Assembly: GCA_017457295.1 (NCBI GenBank)
Contig: JAFTHS010000029.1
Location: 1 to 32,769, forward strand
From: Paludibacteraceae bacterium
GTDB lineage: Bacteria; Bacteroidota; Bacteroidia; Bacteroidales; Paludibacteraceae
Reading direction: 5' to 3'
Length of the DNA stretch: 32,769 nt
The position numbers and the translations under genes are program-made. Positions 9,490 through 17,504 of this stretch are shown piece after piece. The notes beneath the pieces were generated by a model. It was not told the origin of the DNA. It saw only the letters and a list, made by a program, of their open reading frames with translations, and ran no database searches. Position 1 is the first letter of the stretch; every line of letters starts with the position of its first letter.

Positions 9490-10289
9490 AAATAGCATTA
9501 TTGCAATATACTATCGCTTGGGCAGATAAGGAAACGAATCTGCGCATGGCGGAAGAACATATCGCTGCATTGGCTGGAAAAGCCGATGTGGCGGTATTGC
9601 CTGAAATGTTCGCTACGGGCTTTTGTACGAATCATCCCGAATTGGCAGAAACGATGGACGGCGAGATTATCCGTCGCCTGCAAACAGTAGCGGACAAGAG
9701 TGGCGTGGCTATTGTCAGCTCATTTATTTATTTGCCCGATTCTCGACACTTGATTCCCAACGCTCCAGCGAAGCTTTGCAATCGCGGTTTTATGATTAAG
9801 CCGCATGCGAAGATAGAGATTCAAGATAAGCGCCATTTGTATGCCCACGGCGGAGAAGACTTGTTCTTCCAACCTGCTCAGAAAAGGCATATCTTTGAGT
9901 ATAAGGGTGTGAAATTCCTGTTGCTCGTTTGCTACGATTTGCGTTTCCCTGCTTGGGCGCGTAATCGGTCGGGCAGCGATTATGATGTGATTTTGGTGGT
10001 GGCTAACTGGCCAGAGGTGCGTGTGCAGTATTGGGATGCCTTGGTGGCTGCTCGTGCTACGGAGAACCAGTGCTATATCGCGGCGGTGAACATGGTGGGT
10101 ACAGACGATAAGGAACTCAATTATAATGGACATTCGGTGGCATATGATACACGTTTACAGCCGATTGTCAGTTTTGCCAACAATGAGGAAGGCACGAAGA
10201 TTGCTGATTTTGATCTTGACGCACTTCACCATTTCCGCGAGGTGTTACCACTTTGGAAGGATGTGGATAGTTTTGAGATAATCGTTTGA
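9486..10289 (+). CDS. Carbon-nitrogen hydrolase, probable omega-amidase (YafV/Nit2-like)
   Basis: Nitrilase-superfamily amidohydrolase of 267 aa. The catalytic triad is visible: E40 ([10 protein letters not shown]), K115 (IQDKRHLY) and C149 ([10 protein letters not shown]). The MFATGF and DKRHLY context resembles YafV/omega-amidase proteins, which hydrolyse 2-oxoglutaramate or 2-oxosuccinamate to the oxo-acid and ammonia and so salvage by-products of glutamine or asparagine transamination. It starts with GTG overlapping the floA stop by 4 nt. The substrate is inferred from family resemblance; the fold and catalytic residues are seen directly. No functional link to the neighbouring membrane-domain genes is evident beyond co-transcription. 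Confidence 0.88.
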   Translation: MKIALLQYTIAWADKETNLRMAEEHIAALAGKADVAVLPEMFATGFCTNHPELAETMDGEIIRRLQTVADKSGVAIVSSFIYLPDSRHLIPNAPAKLCNRGFMIKPHAKIEIQDKRHLYAHGGEDLFFQPAQKRHIFEYKGVKFLLLVCYDLRFPAWARNRSGSDYDVILVVANWPEVRVQYWDALVAARATENQCYIAAVNMVGTDDKELNYNGHSVAYDTRLQPIVSFANNEEGTKIADFDLDALHHFREVLPLWKDVDSFEIIV

Positions 10290-10314
10290 GCCGTTAGGCG
10301 AAATAAGAATTAAA

Positions 10315-12072
10315 ATGAATTATAACTGGAACATACGGTGTTTGACTGCGGTGGAGCAAGAGGTGCAACAGCAGTTGGAGAAGGAACTGAATATCAGTTC
10401 TGCTGCAGCACGTATGTTGGTGGTGCGTGGCATACAAACGGCTGATGAAGCACGTGCGTTCGTGCGTCCGTCATTGGACAAACTGCACGACCCTTTCCTC
10501 ATGAAGGATATGGAAAGAGCCGTAGAGCGACTACATAAAGCCATTACGCAGGGCGAGAAGATTCTTATCTATGGCGACTACGATGTGGATGGCACAACTG
10601 CCGTGGCACTGATGTATCGGTTCTTGGATAAGGTGATTCAAGAACAAGGAACCAAGAGCAAAGATATAATAGATTATTATATTCCTGATCGTTATACCGA
10701 GGGTTACGGTGTATCACAACAAGGTATAGACTATGCTGCGGAGCAAGGGTGCAGATTGATTATCACACTAGACTGCGGTATCAAGGCCGTGGAGAAAGTG
10801 GCATACGCTAATAGCAAGGGCATTGATGTGATTGTCTGTGATCACCATACTCCTGGCGAGGAGTTACCCGATGCAGTGGCGGTGCTAAACATGAAACGCC
10901 ACGATTGCCCATACCCATACAAAGATCTCTCCGGTTGTGGTGTAGGTTTCAAACTCGCACAAGCATACACCCAGCAATACGGCTTGCCATTTGACAACCT
11001 CGTACCACTATTACAGTTATTGGCGATGTCTATTGCTTCGGATATAGTGCCTATTACAGGGGAGAACCGCATATTGGCGTACTATGGTATCAAGCAACTC
11101 AATACCCAACCTTTCACGGGTTTGTCGGCAATCATGCAAGTGGCAGGTATTGAGGCAAAGAAGATAACAATCAATGAGTTAGTATATAAGATTGGTCCAC
11201 GCATCAATGCGTGTGGGCGTATGAAGTCTGGTCGCGCAGCAGTAGAACTATTGCTCACAGACGACCCTGATTTTGCACGCCAGCAGGCCGAAGAGGTGAA
11301 TCAGCATAATGAAGACCGCCGTGATTGTGATATGGAAACCACCAAAGAGGCACTTTTGCAATTGCAAGAAGATCCCAACTTTGTTAACCGCCGTTCTACG
11401 GTAGTCTATGCACCACATTGGCATAAGGGAGTAGTGGGAATTGTGGCTTCGCGACTGACGGAGACGTATTATCGTCCGACTATCGTGCTGACGGCAGGCG
11501 AGGATGGAATCATCTCTGGTTCAGCGCGTTCGGTAGGAGGGTTTGATATCTATGCTGCTATTGATTCGTGCCATGACTTGCTCACTAACTTTGGCGGACA
11601 TAAATACGCAGCAGGACTGAGTATGCATGTAGAAGATTTGCCTGAGTTTCAGCAGCGTTTTGAAACGTATGTAGCAAACCATATACGCGAAGACCAATTG
11701 CAACCTACATTGCTTGTGGAATCAGAATTGCAACTATCAGACATTACTCCTTCGTTCTTCAATGTATTGCGTCATTTGGAGCCCTTTGGGCCAGGTAATT
11801 CGCGTCCGTTGTTCGTGTCGCGCAGATTGATTAATCACCGCGATACGCGTGCTGTGGGCAAGGAGCGTGAGCATCTGCGATTGGATGTAACCGACCGTGT
11901 GAATGCGATCACGGGCATCGCCTTTGGGCGCGCCGATATGGCAGAGTATATCCAAAACGGCAACGCTGTGGATATCTGCTATGAATTGAATGAAAATACT
12001 TTTAATCATTATACCTCAATTCAAATGATGGTACAGGATCTTGTACCTTCACTTGAATCGGATAGCCATTAA
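10315..12072 (+). CDS. recJ: Single-stranded-DNA-specific exonuclease RecJ
   Basis: 5'-to-3' single-strand exonuclease of the DHH phosphoesterase family, acting in RecF-pathway recombination and mismatch and base-excision repair. The protein has 585 aa, the usual length. DHH motif I is [10 protein letters not shown] (DYDVDG at 88-93). DHH itself is D176-H177-H178 in CDHHTPG. The DHHA1 domain is recognisable by GGHKYAAG, and the C-terminal OB-fold by [19 protein letters not shown]. It follows the amidase by 25 nt and precedes tdk by 10 nt, so all lie in one plus-strand unit. No Shine-Dalgarno is present. Confidence 0.96.
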   Translation: MNYNWNIRCLTAVEQEVQQQLEKELNISSAAARMLVVRGIQTADEARAFVRPSLDKLHDPFLMKDMERAVERLHKAITQGEKILIYGDYDVDGTTAVALMYRFLDKVIQEQGTKSKDIIDYYIPDRYTEGYGVSQQGIDYAAEQGCRLIITLDCGIKAVEKVAYANSKGIDVIVCDHHTPGEELPDAVAVLNMKRHDCPYPYKDLSGCGVGFKLAQAYTQQYGLPFDNLVPLLQLLAMSIASDIVPITGENRILAYYGIKQLNTQPFTGLSAIMQVAGIEAKKITINELVYKIGPRINACGRMKSGRAAVELLLTDDPDFARQQAEEVNQHNEDRRDCDMETTKEALLQLQEDPNFVNRRSTVVYAPHWHKGVVGIVASRLTETYYRPTIVLTAGEDGIISGSARSVGGFDIYAAIDSCHDLLTNFGGHKYAAGLSMHVEDLPEFQQRFETYVANHIREDQLQPTLLVESELQLSDITPSFFNVLRHLEPFGPGNSRPLFVSRRLINHRDTRAVGKEREHLRLDVTDRVNAITGIAFGRADMAEYIQNGNAVDICYELNENTFNHYTSIQMMVQDLVPSLESDSH

Positions 12073-12082
12073 AATAACAACT

Positions 12083-12682
12083 ATGTTTAGTGAATTAGAT
12101 ACCAAAGGTCCTCGTCTGCGTCGAGGCAGTATTGAAGTAGTTTGCGGAAGTATGTTCTCGGGAAAGACTGAAGAACTTATCCGCCGTATGAAACGCGCAC
12201 AGTTTGCCAAACTGAAAGTAGAAATCTTTAAACCTGCTATCGACGTGCGTTATAGCGAAGCCGAAGTAGTCAGCCACGACCGCAATGCCATCCAGTCCAC
12301 ACCTGTGGATAGCAGCCAGAATATCCTATTGATGGCTAACGATGTGGATGTGGTAGGCATCGATGAGGCACAGTTCTTTGATATGGGTATCGTGGACGTG
12401 GCCAACGAGTTGGCTCGCCGCGGTATTCGTGTGATATGTGCGGGACTGGATATGGACTTCAAGGGTGTGCCTTTTGGACCAATGCCAGCATTGATGGCTA
12501 TTGCAGATGATGTATATAAGACCCACGCTATCTGCGTGCATTGCGGTGATTTGGCGTATGTGAGCCACCGTACAGTAAGCAGCGACAAGCGCGTGTTGCT
12601 CGGCGAGACAGAAAGTTATGAGCCACTGTGCCGTGCATGCTATGAGAAGGCGTTAGCACAAGAGGGACAGAAAGTGGATTAA
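12083..12682 (+). CDS. tdk: Thymidine kinase (type II)
   Basis: ATP-dependent phosphorylation of thymidine to dTMP in pyrimidine salvage. The ATG at 12083 gives 199 aa; a 14-residue in-frame extension into recJ is rejected. The P-loop GSMFSGKT is at residues 22-29 and the catalytic DEAQ at 94-97 (E95 is the general base). The structural zinc site is C151/C154 and C183/C186. These are the features of the tetrameric zinc-containing class. The stop is followed by a 7-bp hairpin and then tRNA-Pro. Confidence 0.97.
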   Translation: MFSELDTKGPRLRRGSIEVVCGSMFSGKTEELIRRMKRAQFAKLKVEIFKPAIDVRYSEAEVVSHDRNAIQSTPVDSSQNILLMANDVDVVGIDEAQFFDMGIVDVANELARRGIRVICAGLDMDFKGVPFGPMPALMAIADDVYKTHAICVHCGDLAYVSHRTVSSDKRVLLGETESYEPLCRACYEKALAQEGQKVD

Positions 12683-12688
12683 ACCATG

Positions 12689-12707
12689 CTCATGCGTTTA
12701 GCATGAG
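12689..12707 (+). other. Hairpin between tdk and tRNA-Pro
   Basis: CTCATGC (12689-12695), loop GTTTA, GCATGAG (12701-12707): a perfect 7-bp stem. There is no T-run after it, so it is not a typical terminator. It may be a processing or 3'-end-protecting structure where tdk mRNA is separated from tRNA-Pro. Confidence 0.5.
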
Positions 12708-12714
12708 ATATCTT

Positions 12715-12787
12715 CGAGAAGTAGCGCAGTTGGTAGCGCACCACGTTCGGGACGTGGGGGTCGGGCGTTCGAGTCGCCTCTTCTCGA
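12715..12787 (+). tRNA. tRNA-Pro (anticodon CGG)
   Basis: 73-nt cloverleaf. Acceptor CGAGAAG (12715-12721) pairs with CTTCTCG (12780-12786), discriminator A. The D-stem is GCGC/GCGC. The anticodon stem CCACG/CGTGG encloses loop TTCGGGA, so the anticodon is CGG. The T-arm is GGGCG-TTCGAGT-CGCCT with one G-U. CCA is not encoded. No promoter is seen in the 32 nt before it, so it is probably transcribed as the tail of the recJ-tdk unit. Confidence 0.95.
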
Positions 12788-12788
12788 C

Positions 12789-12817
12789 AAAAAAAAGCCA
12801 CGACATTGTCGTGGCTT
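12789..12817 (-). terminator. Terminator of tRNA-Arg
   Basis: A 10-bp stem AAGCCACGAC/GTCGTGGCTT with a 3-nt loop. On the minus strand it is followed by a run of eight T (A's at 12789-12796). On the plus strand no T-run follows, so it ends tRNA-Arg and not tRNA-Pro. Confidence 0.85.
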
Positions 12818-12819
12818 CG

Positions 12820-12893
12820 TGATCCGTGCAGGATTCAAACCTGCAACCCCCACATCCGTAGTGTGGTACTCTATTCAGTTGAGCTAACGGACC
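12820..12893 (-). tRNA. tRNA-Arg (anticodon ACG)
   Basis: 74-nt cloverleaf on the minus strand. Acceptor GGTCCGT pairs with ACGGATC (one G-U), discriminator A. The D-stem is GCTC/GAGT. The anticodon stem CCACA/TGTGG encloses loop CTACGGA, so the anticodon is ACG (read as ICG after deamination). The T-arm is GCAGG-TTTGAAT-CCTGC. CCA is not encoded. It is convergent with tRNA-Pro and has its own promoter and terminator. Confidence 0.95.
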
Positions 12894-12915
12894 ATTGCTT
12901 TTTCGAAAGCGGGTG

Positions 12916-12947
12916 CAAAGGTACTGCTTTTTTTTGAATTGACCAAA
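12916..12947 (-). promoter_or_regulatory. Stable-RNA promoter of tRNA-Arg
   Basis: On the minus strand TTTG (12944-12947), a 20-nt spacer, then TACCTTTG (12916-12923). The spacer GTCAATTCAAAAAAAAGCAG is almost identical to those of the tRNA-Leu and two rRNA promoters. Confidence 0.88.
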
Positions 12948-13112
12948 TAAATTGTGAAAAAAAAACAAAATTGTGCTTTTTTCTTTCTTTTTTAGGGTTA
13001 AAAAGTTGTGATTATGTCGTTTTTGAAGGTGCAATAGGAAATATTGTAATCCCAATAATGAAGTAGGGTGATAAAGAGAAAAATGTGAAAAATAGGTGAA
13101 ATAAGTTAAAAA
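12948..13112. other. AT-rich spacer between tRNA-Arg and lepA
   Basis: About 165 nt between two divergent promoters, strongly A/T-rich. I see no gene, hairpin or repeat in it. Confidence 0.6.
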
Positions 13113-13144
13113 ATTGCATAATTCACTTTTTTTTTATACCTTTG
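13113..13144 (+). promoter_or_regulatory. Promoter of lepA, placed almost on the start codon
   Basis: ATTG (13113-13116), 20 nt, then TACCTTTG (13137-13144). The ATG at 13154 is only 9 nt beyond the box, so the leader would be a few nucleotides. The bases after the box (CAGTCGA) match those of rRNA P2. Confidence 0.75.
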
Positions 13145-13153
13145 CAGTCGAAT

Positions 13154-14929
13154 ATGAAAAATATACGTAACTTTTGCATAATAGCTCATATCGATCATGG
13201 TAAGTCTACACTTGCTGACCGATTGATTGAATATACGGCTACCGTAGATAAACGCTTGATGGAGAATCAGGTGTTGGATGATATGGACTTGGAGAAAGAG
13301 CGCGGTATCACCATCAAGTCGCATGCCATCCAGATGCAGTACAAAGGATATACGCTGAACTTGATTGATACTCCGGGTCACGTGGACTTCTCCTATGAAG
13401 TGAGTCGCTCGATTGCGGCTTGCGAGGGTGCGTTGCTGGTGGTAGATGCTTCGCAAGGTGTACAGGCGCAGACTATCTCTAACCTCTACATGGCATTGGA
13501 GCATGATTTGGAGATCATACCTGTGATGAACAAGTGCGATATGGATTCGGCTATGCCAGAGATGGTGGAAGACGAAATTATTGATTTGCTCGGTTGTAAA
13601 CGCGAGGAGATATTGCGTTGTTCGGCAAAGACGGGTGATGGCGTACCAGAGATATTAGAAGCCATTATTGATCGTATTGCTCCGCCAGAAGGCGACCCAG
13701 AGGCACCATTGCAATGTCTGGTATTTGACTCGGTGTTTAACTCCTTCCGTGGTATTATTGCCTATTTCAAGGTGGTGAATGGTACGATGCATGCAGGCGA
13801 CCGTGTGCGCTTCTTCAATACAGGCAAAGAATACGATGCCGATGAGATAGGTGTACTGAAATTAGGTATGCAACCTGCCAAGACTATTTCTGCAGGTAAT
13901 GTGGGATATATCATTTCTGGTATCAAGACCTCTACAGAAGTGAAGGTGGGCGACACTATTACGCATGTGGCACGTCCATGCTCGCAAGCTATTTCGGGCT
14001 TTGAAGAAGCTAAGCCAATGGTGTTTGCGGGTGTGTATCCTATAGAAGCAGAAGATTATGAGGATTTGCGTGCTTCTTTGGAGAAGTTGCAACTGAATGA
14101 TGCAGCACTGACCTTCTCGCCCGAGTCGTCGGTAGCATTGGGCTTTGGTTTCCGTTGCGGATTCTTGGGACTGCTGCATATGGAGATTGTGCAAGAGCGA
14201 TTGGACCGTGAGTTTGATATGGATGTGATTACCACGGTGCCGAACGTGAGTTATAAAGTATATACCAAGGACGGTGAGATGGTGGAAGTGCACAATCCCG
14301 CAGGTATGCCAGACTTGACACTGATTGACCATATAGAGGAACCATATATCCGCGCGAGTATTATTACAACAAGCAATTTTATTGGTCCAATCATGACGCT
14401 ATGTTTGGGTAAGCGTGGCGAACTAGTGAAACAAGAATATATATCGGGTAACCGTATGGAACTGCTATTTGATATGCCATTGGGCGAGATAGTGATAGAC
14501 TTCTATGATAAGCTGAAGTCTATATCCAAGGGCTATGCTTCGTTTGACTGGCATCATAATGGTTTCCGTCCTAGCAACTTGGTGAAGCTGGATATCCTGC
14601 TCAATGGCGAGCAAGTGGATGCGTTGTCCACCTTGACGCATAGAGATAATGCTGAGAGCTTTGGTCGCCGCATGTGCGAGAAACTGAAAGAATTGCTGCC
14701 TCGTCAGCAGTTTGATATAGCTATTCAAGCAGCTATTGGTGCGAAGATTATTGCCCGAGAGACGGTAAAGCAAGTCCGTAAGGACGTCCTTGCCAAGTGT
14801 TATGGTGGTGACGTGAGCCGTAAGCGTAAGCTGCTAGAGAAGCAGAAGAAAGGCAAGAAGCGCATGAAGCAGATTGGCAATGTAGAAGTGCCACAAAAGG
14901 CCTTCTTGGCAGTGCTGAAGTTGGATTGA
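13154..14929 (+). CDS. lepA: Elongation factor 4 (LepA) back-translocating GTPase
   Basis: Ribosome-binding GTPase related to EF-G, implicated in 30S assembly and initiation and proposed to back-translocate ribosomes. I use the ATG at 13154 (591 aa, usual length about 600). The in-frame TTG at 13142 lies inside the -7 promoter box and cannot be used by that transcript. G1 is AHIDHGKST at residues 11-19, then DTPGHVDF and NKCDMD. The LepA-specific C-terminal domain is present and ends in a lysine-rich tail ([19 protein letters not shown]). The nhaD-type gene follows after 58 nt. Confidence 0.97.
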   Translation: MKNIRNFCIIAHIDHGKSTLADRLIEYTATVDKRLMENQVLDDMDLEKERGITIKSHAIQMQYKGYTLNLIDTPGHVDFSYEVSRSIAACEGALLVVDASQGVQAQTISNLYMALEHDLEIIPVMNKCDMDSAMPEMVEDEIIDLLGCKREEILRCSAKTGDGVPEILEAIIDRIAPPEGDPEAPLQCLVFDSVFNSFRGIIAYFKVVNGTMHAGDRVRFFNTGKEYDADEIGVLKLGMQPAKTISAGNVGYIISGIKTSTEVKVGDTITHVARPCSQAISGFEEAKPMVFAGVYPIEAEDYEDLRASLEKLQLNDAALTFSPESSVALGFGFRCGFLGLLHMEIVQERLDREFDMDVITTVPNVSYKVYTKDGEMVEVHNPAGMPDLTLIDHIEEPYIRASIITTSNFIGPIMTLCLGKRGELVKQEYISGNRMELLFDMPLGEIVIDFYDKLKSISKGYASFDWHHNGFRPSNLVKLDILLNGEQVDALSTLTHRDNAESFGRRMCEKLKELLPRQQFDIAIQAAIGAKIIARETVKQVRKDVLAKCYGGDVSRKRKLLEKQKKGKKRMKQIGNVEVPQKAFLAVLKLD

Positions 14930-14987
14930 TACTCCACGCGTAAAGTGGCGCAGGTGCTGAAAGTAAATCATAAAAATAACTAATAGT

Positions 14988-16307
14988 ATGGAACAAGTTG
15001 TACATAGTGCATGGAGCATGATTCCTTTTGGATTGATGCTTTTGATGATTGCCATTGGTCCGCTGGTTGCAGAACATTGGTGGGAAAAGAATGCGAACAA
15101 ACTGATTGTATCGTTGCTTTTGGGTATTCCAACAGCAGTTTGCTTGATTATGGGCGGTATGGTACATGAGTTGGAGCATCAGTTGTTTAACGATTATGTG
15201 CCGTTTATTATTTTGCTTTTGGCCTTGTTTGTTATCACAGGTGGTATTCATATAAGTGGTGATATCAAAGCTAAACCTTGGGTAAATACGACTTTCTTGG
15301 GTTTAGGTTGGTTGTTGGCAAGTATCATGGGTACTACAGGTGCTGCAATGCTCTTGATTCGTCCGCTTCTCACTACCAATCAGCAACGTGAGCACAAGGT
15401 GCATACAGTGCTATTCTTTATTGCGTTGTGTGCCAATTGCGGTGGTTTGCTGACTCCGCTGGGTGATCCTCCATTGTTTATGCTGTTTTTGCGTGGTGCA
15501 GAGTTTACATGGTTTATGTCGATGTGGCCACAATGGTTGTTTACAGGCATGTTGTTGATGCTAATCTATTTTGCGTTGGATACCTATTACTATAAGAAAG
15601 AGCATTGGGTAGCATTGTCTGCTGATGCTCGTGAGCATGTGCCAATGCGTTTGGGCGGAAGTATCAATTTCTTGTATTTGGTGGGCGTAGTACTGGCGGT
15701 AGCATTCATCAATTCAGGTTCGATACCTGCTATGGGAGAAGAGAATGCACCTTTGTGGCTGAAGTATTTGCGTGAGATAGTATTGCTGTCGCTGACATTC
15801 TTGTCGCTATATACTACGAAGAAGAAAGTGCGTTTCGAACTGAATAAGTTCTCGTGGGGCCCTATTATTGAGGTGGCAGTATTGTTTTTAGGTATCTTTA
15901 CTACAATGACTCCTGCATTGGCATACCTGAATGCCAACGCTGCATCATTAGGCCTTACTGATACCTGGCAATTCTACTATTCTACGGGATTGTTGTCATC
16001 GTTCTTGGATAATACCCCTACAGCAGTGGCATTCCATAGTGTAGCTACCGGTTTGACCGCAGATCAGATAGCTGCCTTTGGTGGAAACATGATGGCAGGA
16101 ATACCCGAGATATTGCTGACCGCTATATGTATAGGTGCGGTGTTCTTTGGAGCAATGACGTATATTGGCAATGGACCAAACTTTATGGTGAAAGCTATTG
16201 CAGAGGAAAGCGGAATCAAGATGCCGTCATTCTTTGGATATATGTATAAGTTCTCGTTGATAGTATTGCTACCTATATATATATTAGTACAATTAATTTT
16301 CTTGTAA
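14988..16307 (+). CDS. nhaD: Sodium:proton antiporter, NhaD type
   Basis: Inner-membrane transporter of the ion transporter superfamily (NhaD branch), predicted to exchange Na+ or Li+ for H+. The protein has 439 aa with about 11-13 hydrophobic segments. Diagnostic stretches are GTTGAAMLLIRPLL, CANCGGLLTPLGDPPL and, in the second half, FLDNTPTAVAFH and YIGNGPNFMVKAIAE. These are the two pseudo-symmetric pore hairpins of the superfamily. It lies 58 nt after lepA and 3 nt before the GatB/YqeY gene, so the latter is certainly co-transcribed. The ion specificity is inferred from the family; related members transport citrate or arsenite. Confidence 0.88.
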   Translation: MEQVVHSAWSMIPFGLMLLMIAIGPLVAEHWWEKNANKLIVSLLLGIPTAVCLIMGGMVHELEHQLFNDYVPFIILLLALFVITGGIHISGDIKAKPWVNTTFLGLGWLLASIMGTTGAAMLLIRPLLTTNQQREHKVHTVLFFIALCANCGGLLTPLGDPPLFMLFLRGAEFTWFMSMWPQWLFTGMLLMLIYFALDTYYYKKEHWVALSADAREHVPMRLGGSINFLYLVGVVLAVAFINSGSIPAMGEENAPLWLKYLREIVLLSLTFLSLYTTKKKVRFELNKFSWGPIIEVAVLFLGIFTTMTPALAYLNANAASLGLTDTWQFYYSTGLLSSFLDNTPTAVAFHSVATGLTADQIAAFGGNMMAGIPEILLTAICIGAVFFGAMTYIGNGPNFMVKAIAEESGIKMPSFFGYMYKFSLIVLLPIYILVQLIFL

Positions 16308-16310
16308 AGT

Positions 16311-16766
16311 ATGAATTTATTCGACCAAATTAGCGAGGATATCAAGAAAGCGATGCTCGCTAAAGATAAAGTAGCGTTGGACGCGCTGCGTGGTATAAAG
16401 AAAGAGTTTTTGGAAGCCAAGACTGCTAAAGGCGGTGATGGTGAGTTGCATGATGACCGTGCATTGCAGATTCTTCAGAAGATGGTGAAGCAACGCAAAG
16501 AGGCAGCAGAGATGTTCCGTGCTGCTAATCGCCCTGAATTGGCCGATGACGAGATGGCACAGTGTGCTGTGATAGAGCGTTATTTGCCTGCAATGATGAG
16601 CGAAGAAGAACTGAAATCAGTGCTGCAAGACATTATCGCAAAGGTAGGGGCTACTGGTCCTCAAGATATGGGCAAAGTGATGGGTGTGGCTACCAAGCAG
16701 TTGGCAGGTAAGGCAGAAGGCAAGACCATCAATATGGTGGTGCGCGAATTGCTTAATAAAGCATAA
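16311..16766 (+). CDS. GatB/YqeY domain protein
   Basis: Soluble protein of 151 aa, all in one GatB/YqeY-type domain (MNLFDQISEDIKKAMLAKDKVALDALR at the start, VIERYLPAMMSEEEL in the middle, GKVMGVATKQLAGKAEGKTIN near the end). The domain resembles the tRNA-binding tail of the GatB subunit of Glu/Asp-tRNA amidotransferase. Stand-alone members have no firmly known function. It starts 3 nt after the antiporter stop and is followed by a strong terminator, so it closes this unit. Confidence 0.92.
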   Translation: MNLFDQISEDIKKAMLAKDKVALDALRGIKKEFLEAKTAKGGDGELHDDRALQILQKMVKQRKEAAEMFRAANRPELADDEMAQCAVIERYLPAMMSEEELKSVLQDIIAKVGATGPQDMGKVMGVATKQLAGKAEGKTINMVVRELLNKA

Positions 16767-16774
16767 TCATAAAG

Positions 16775-16818
16775 AAAAAGCAAAAAAGTGCAGTATTTTT
16801 GCACTTTTTTGCTTTTTT
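16775..16818 (+). terminator. Strong terminator after the GatB/YqeY gene
   Basis: An 18-bp perfect stem (arms 16775-16792 and 16800-16817) with a 7-nt loop. The core is GCAAAAAAGTGCA pairing with TGCACTTTTTTGC, and the 3' arm ends in six T. It finishes one or two bases before the -33 element of the tRNA-Leu promoter. Confidence 0.9.
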
Positions 16819-16819
16819 A

Positions 16820-16851
16820 TTTGGTCAATTCAGAAAAAAGCAGTACCTTTG
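16820..16851 (+). promoter_or_regulatory. Stable-RNA promoter of tRNA-Leu
   Basis: TTTG (16820-16823), spacer GTCAATTCAGAAAAAAGCAG, then TACCTTTG (16844-16851). The tRNA begins 23 nt after the box. Confidence 0.9.
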
Positions 16852-16874
16852 CAGTCGCTTTTGAAAGGAAGCAG

Positions 16875-16958
16875 GCCCAGATGGCGGAATCGGTAGACGC
16901 GCTGGTCTCAAACACCAGTAGGTTCACCCCTGTGCCGGTTCGACCCCGGCTCTGGGTA
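16875..16958 (+). tRNA. tRNA-Leu (anticodon CAA)
   Basis: 84-nt class II tRNA with a long variable arm. Acceptor GCCCAGA (16875-16881) pairs with TCTGGGT (16951-16957), discriminator A. The anticodon stem CTGGT/ACCAG encloses loop CTCAAAC, so the anticodon is CAA (codon UUG). The T-arm is GCCGG-TTCGACC-CCGGC. CCA is not encoded. Confidence 0.96.
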
Positions 16959-16961
16959 CAG

Positions 16962-16993
16962 AAGACCGCCTAACGTGTGTTAGGTGGTCTTTT
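16962..16993 (+). terminator. Terminator of tRNA-Leu
   Basis: A 13-bp stem (AAGACCGCCTAAC with GTTAGGTGGTCTT, one G-U) and loop GTGT, followed by TTTT. Confidence 0.85.
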
Positions 16994-17125
16994 AGTTTAG
17001 AGAACGAGTGCCTAAAGGCGCTGTAGTTTAGAGTTTATAGAATATTAACGAATATAAAGGTCATGCGGGAGACTTAAACATCCGCTATCACTCGGAACGG
17101 GCTGACTGCCTGGAGAGAACAAGAG
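16993..17125 (+). promoter_or_regulatory. Leader region of rpsU
   Basis: About 130 nt without a clear TAnnTTTG box. TAGTTTAG occurs twice (16993-17000 and 17024-17031, both followed by AG) and may be a weak -7 element or a repeat. A 5-bp hairpin GTGCC-TAAA-GGCGC (17008-17021) lies between the copies. A second possible stem, GCGGG with TCCGC, is further down. The length and structure suit a regulated leader, but no known element is recognised. Confidence 0.4.
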
Positions 17126-17134
17126 AAGGAGGTG
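17126..17134 (+). promoter_or_regulatory. Strong Shine-Dalgarno of rpsU
   Basis: AAGGAGGTG, complementary over 9 nt to the usual 16S 3' end. GGAGG lies 8 nt before the ATG at 17141. No other gene in the window has anything similar. Confidence 0.85.
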
Positions 17135-17140
17135 TATGCA

Positions 17141-17335
17141 ATGATCATTGTACCAGTAAAGGAAGGCGAGAACATCGAACGTGCGATTAAGAAATTCAAA
17201 CGTAAATTTGACAAGACAGGTGTTGTGAAAGAACTGCGTCGTCGTCAACAATTCTCAAAACCATCAGAGATTAAGCGTGAGAAGATGATGCACGCGATTT
17301 ATGTGCAATCTTTGCATGCTCATGATGATAAATAA
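17141..17335 (+). CDS. rpsU: 30S ribosomal protein bS21
   Basis: Small basic protein of the 30S platform next to the 3' end of 16S rRNA, 64 aa. It starts MIIVPVKEGENIERAIKKFKRKF, with the typical GVVKELRRRQQFSKPSEIKREK stretch. I use the ATG at 17141 and not the in-frame GTG at 17132, because that GTG lies in the Shine-Dalgarno and the spacing to 17141 is ideal. In Bacteroidetes ribosomes bS21 helps to hide the anti-Shine-Dalgarno, and a Shine-Dalgarno on rpsU is thought to provide autoregulation; this gene fits that model. It ends at a strong terminator and is monocistronic. Confidence 0.95.
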   Translation: MIIVPVKEGENIERAIKKFKRKFDKTGVVKELRRRQQFSKPSEIKREKMMHAIYVQSLHAHDDK

Positions 17336-17363
17336 TATTGACTGATATTATTGTTGAGATATG

Positions 17364-17394
17364 AAAAGGACATCCAAGAGGATGTCCTTTTTTT
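17364..17394 (+). terminator. Terminator of rpsU
   Basis: A 12-bp perfect stem (AAAAGGACATCC with GGATGTCCTTTT) and loop AAGA, followed by a T-run. Confidence 0.9.
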
Positions 17395-17455
17395 GTGAAT
17401 ATTCACTTAATACATTATACATTACTACATATTATGAATGTGGAGTAGGGATAAT

Positions 17456-17488
17456 AAGAAAGAGGTTCCAAAGAACCTCTTTCTTTTA
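17456..17488 (-). terminator. Terminator of the 1299-aa gene (possibly bidirectional)
   Basis: A 13-bp perfect stem (AAGAAAGAGGTTC with GAACCTCTTTCTT) and loop CAAA, 17-20 nt after the stop of the minus-strand gene. The minus-strand tail is TTCTTATTAT and the plus-strand tail is TTCTTTTAT, so it could work in both directions. Confidence 0.75.
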
Positions 17489-17504
17489 TCATATGTCTTT
17501 GGCA

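Noticed and set aside
14930-14987. CCAC...GTGG hairpin between lepA and the antiporter
   Set aside because: A 4-bp stem without a T-run is too weak to call a terminator.
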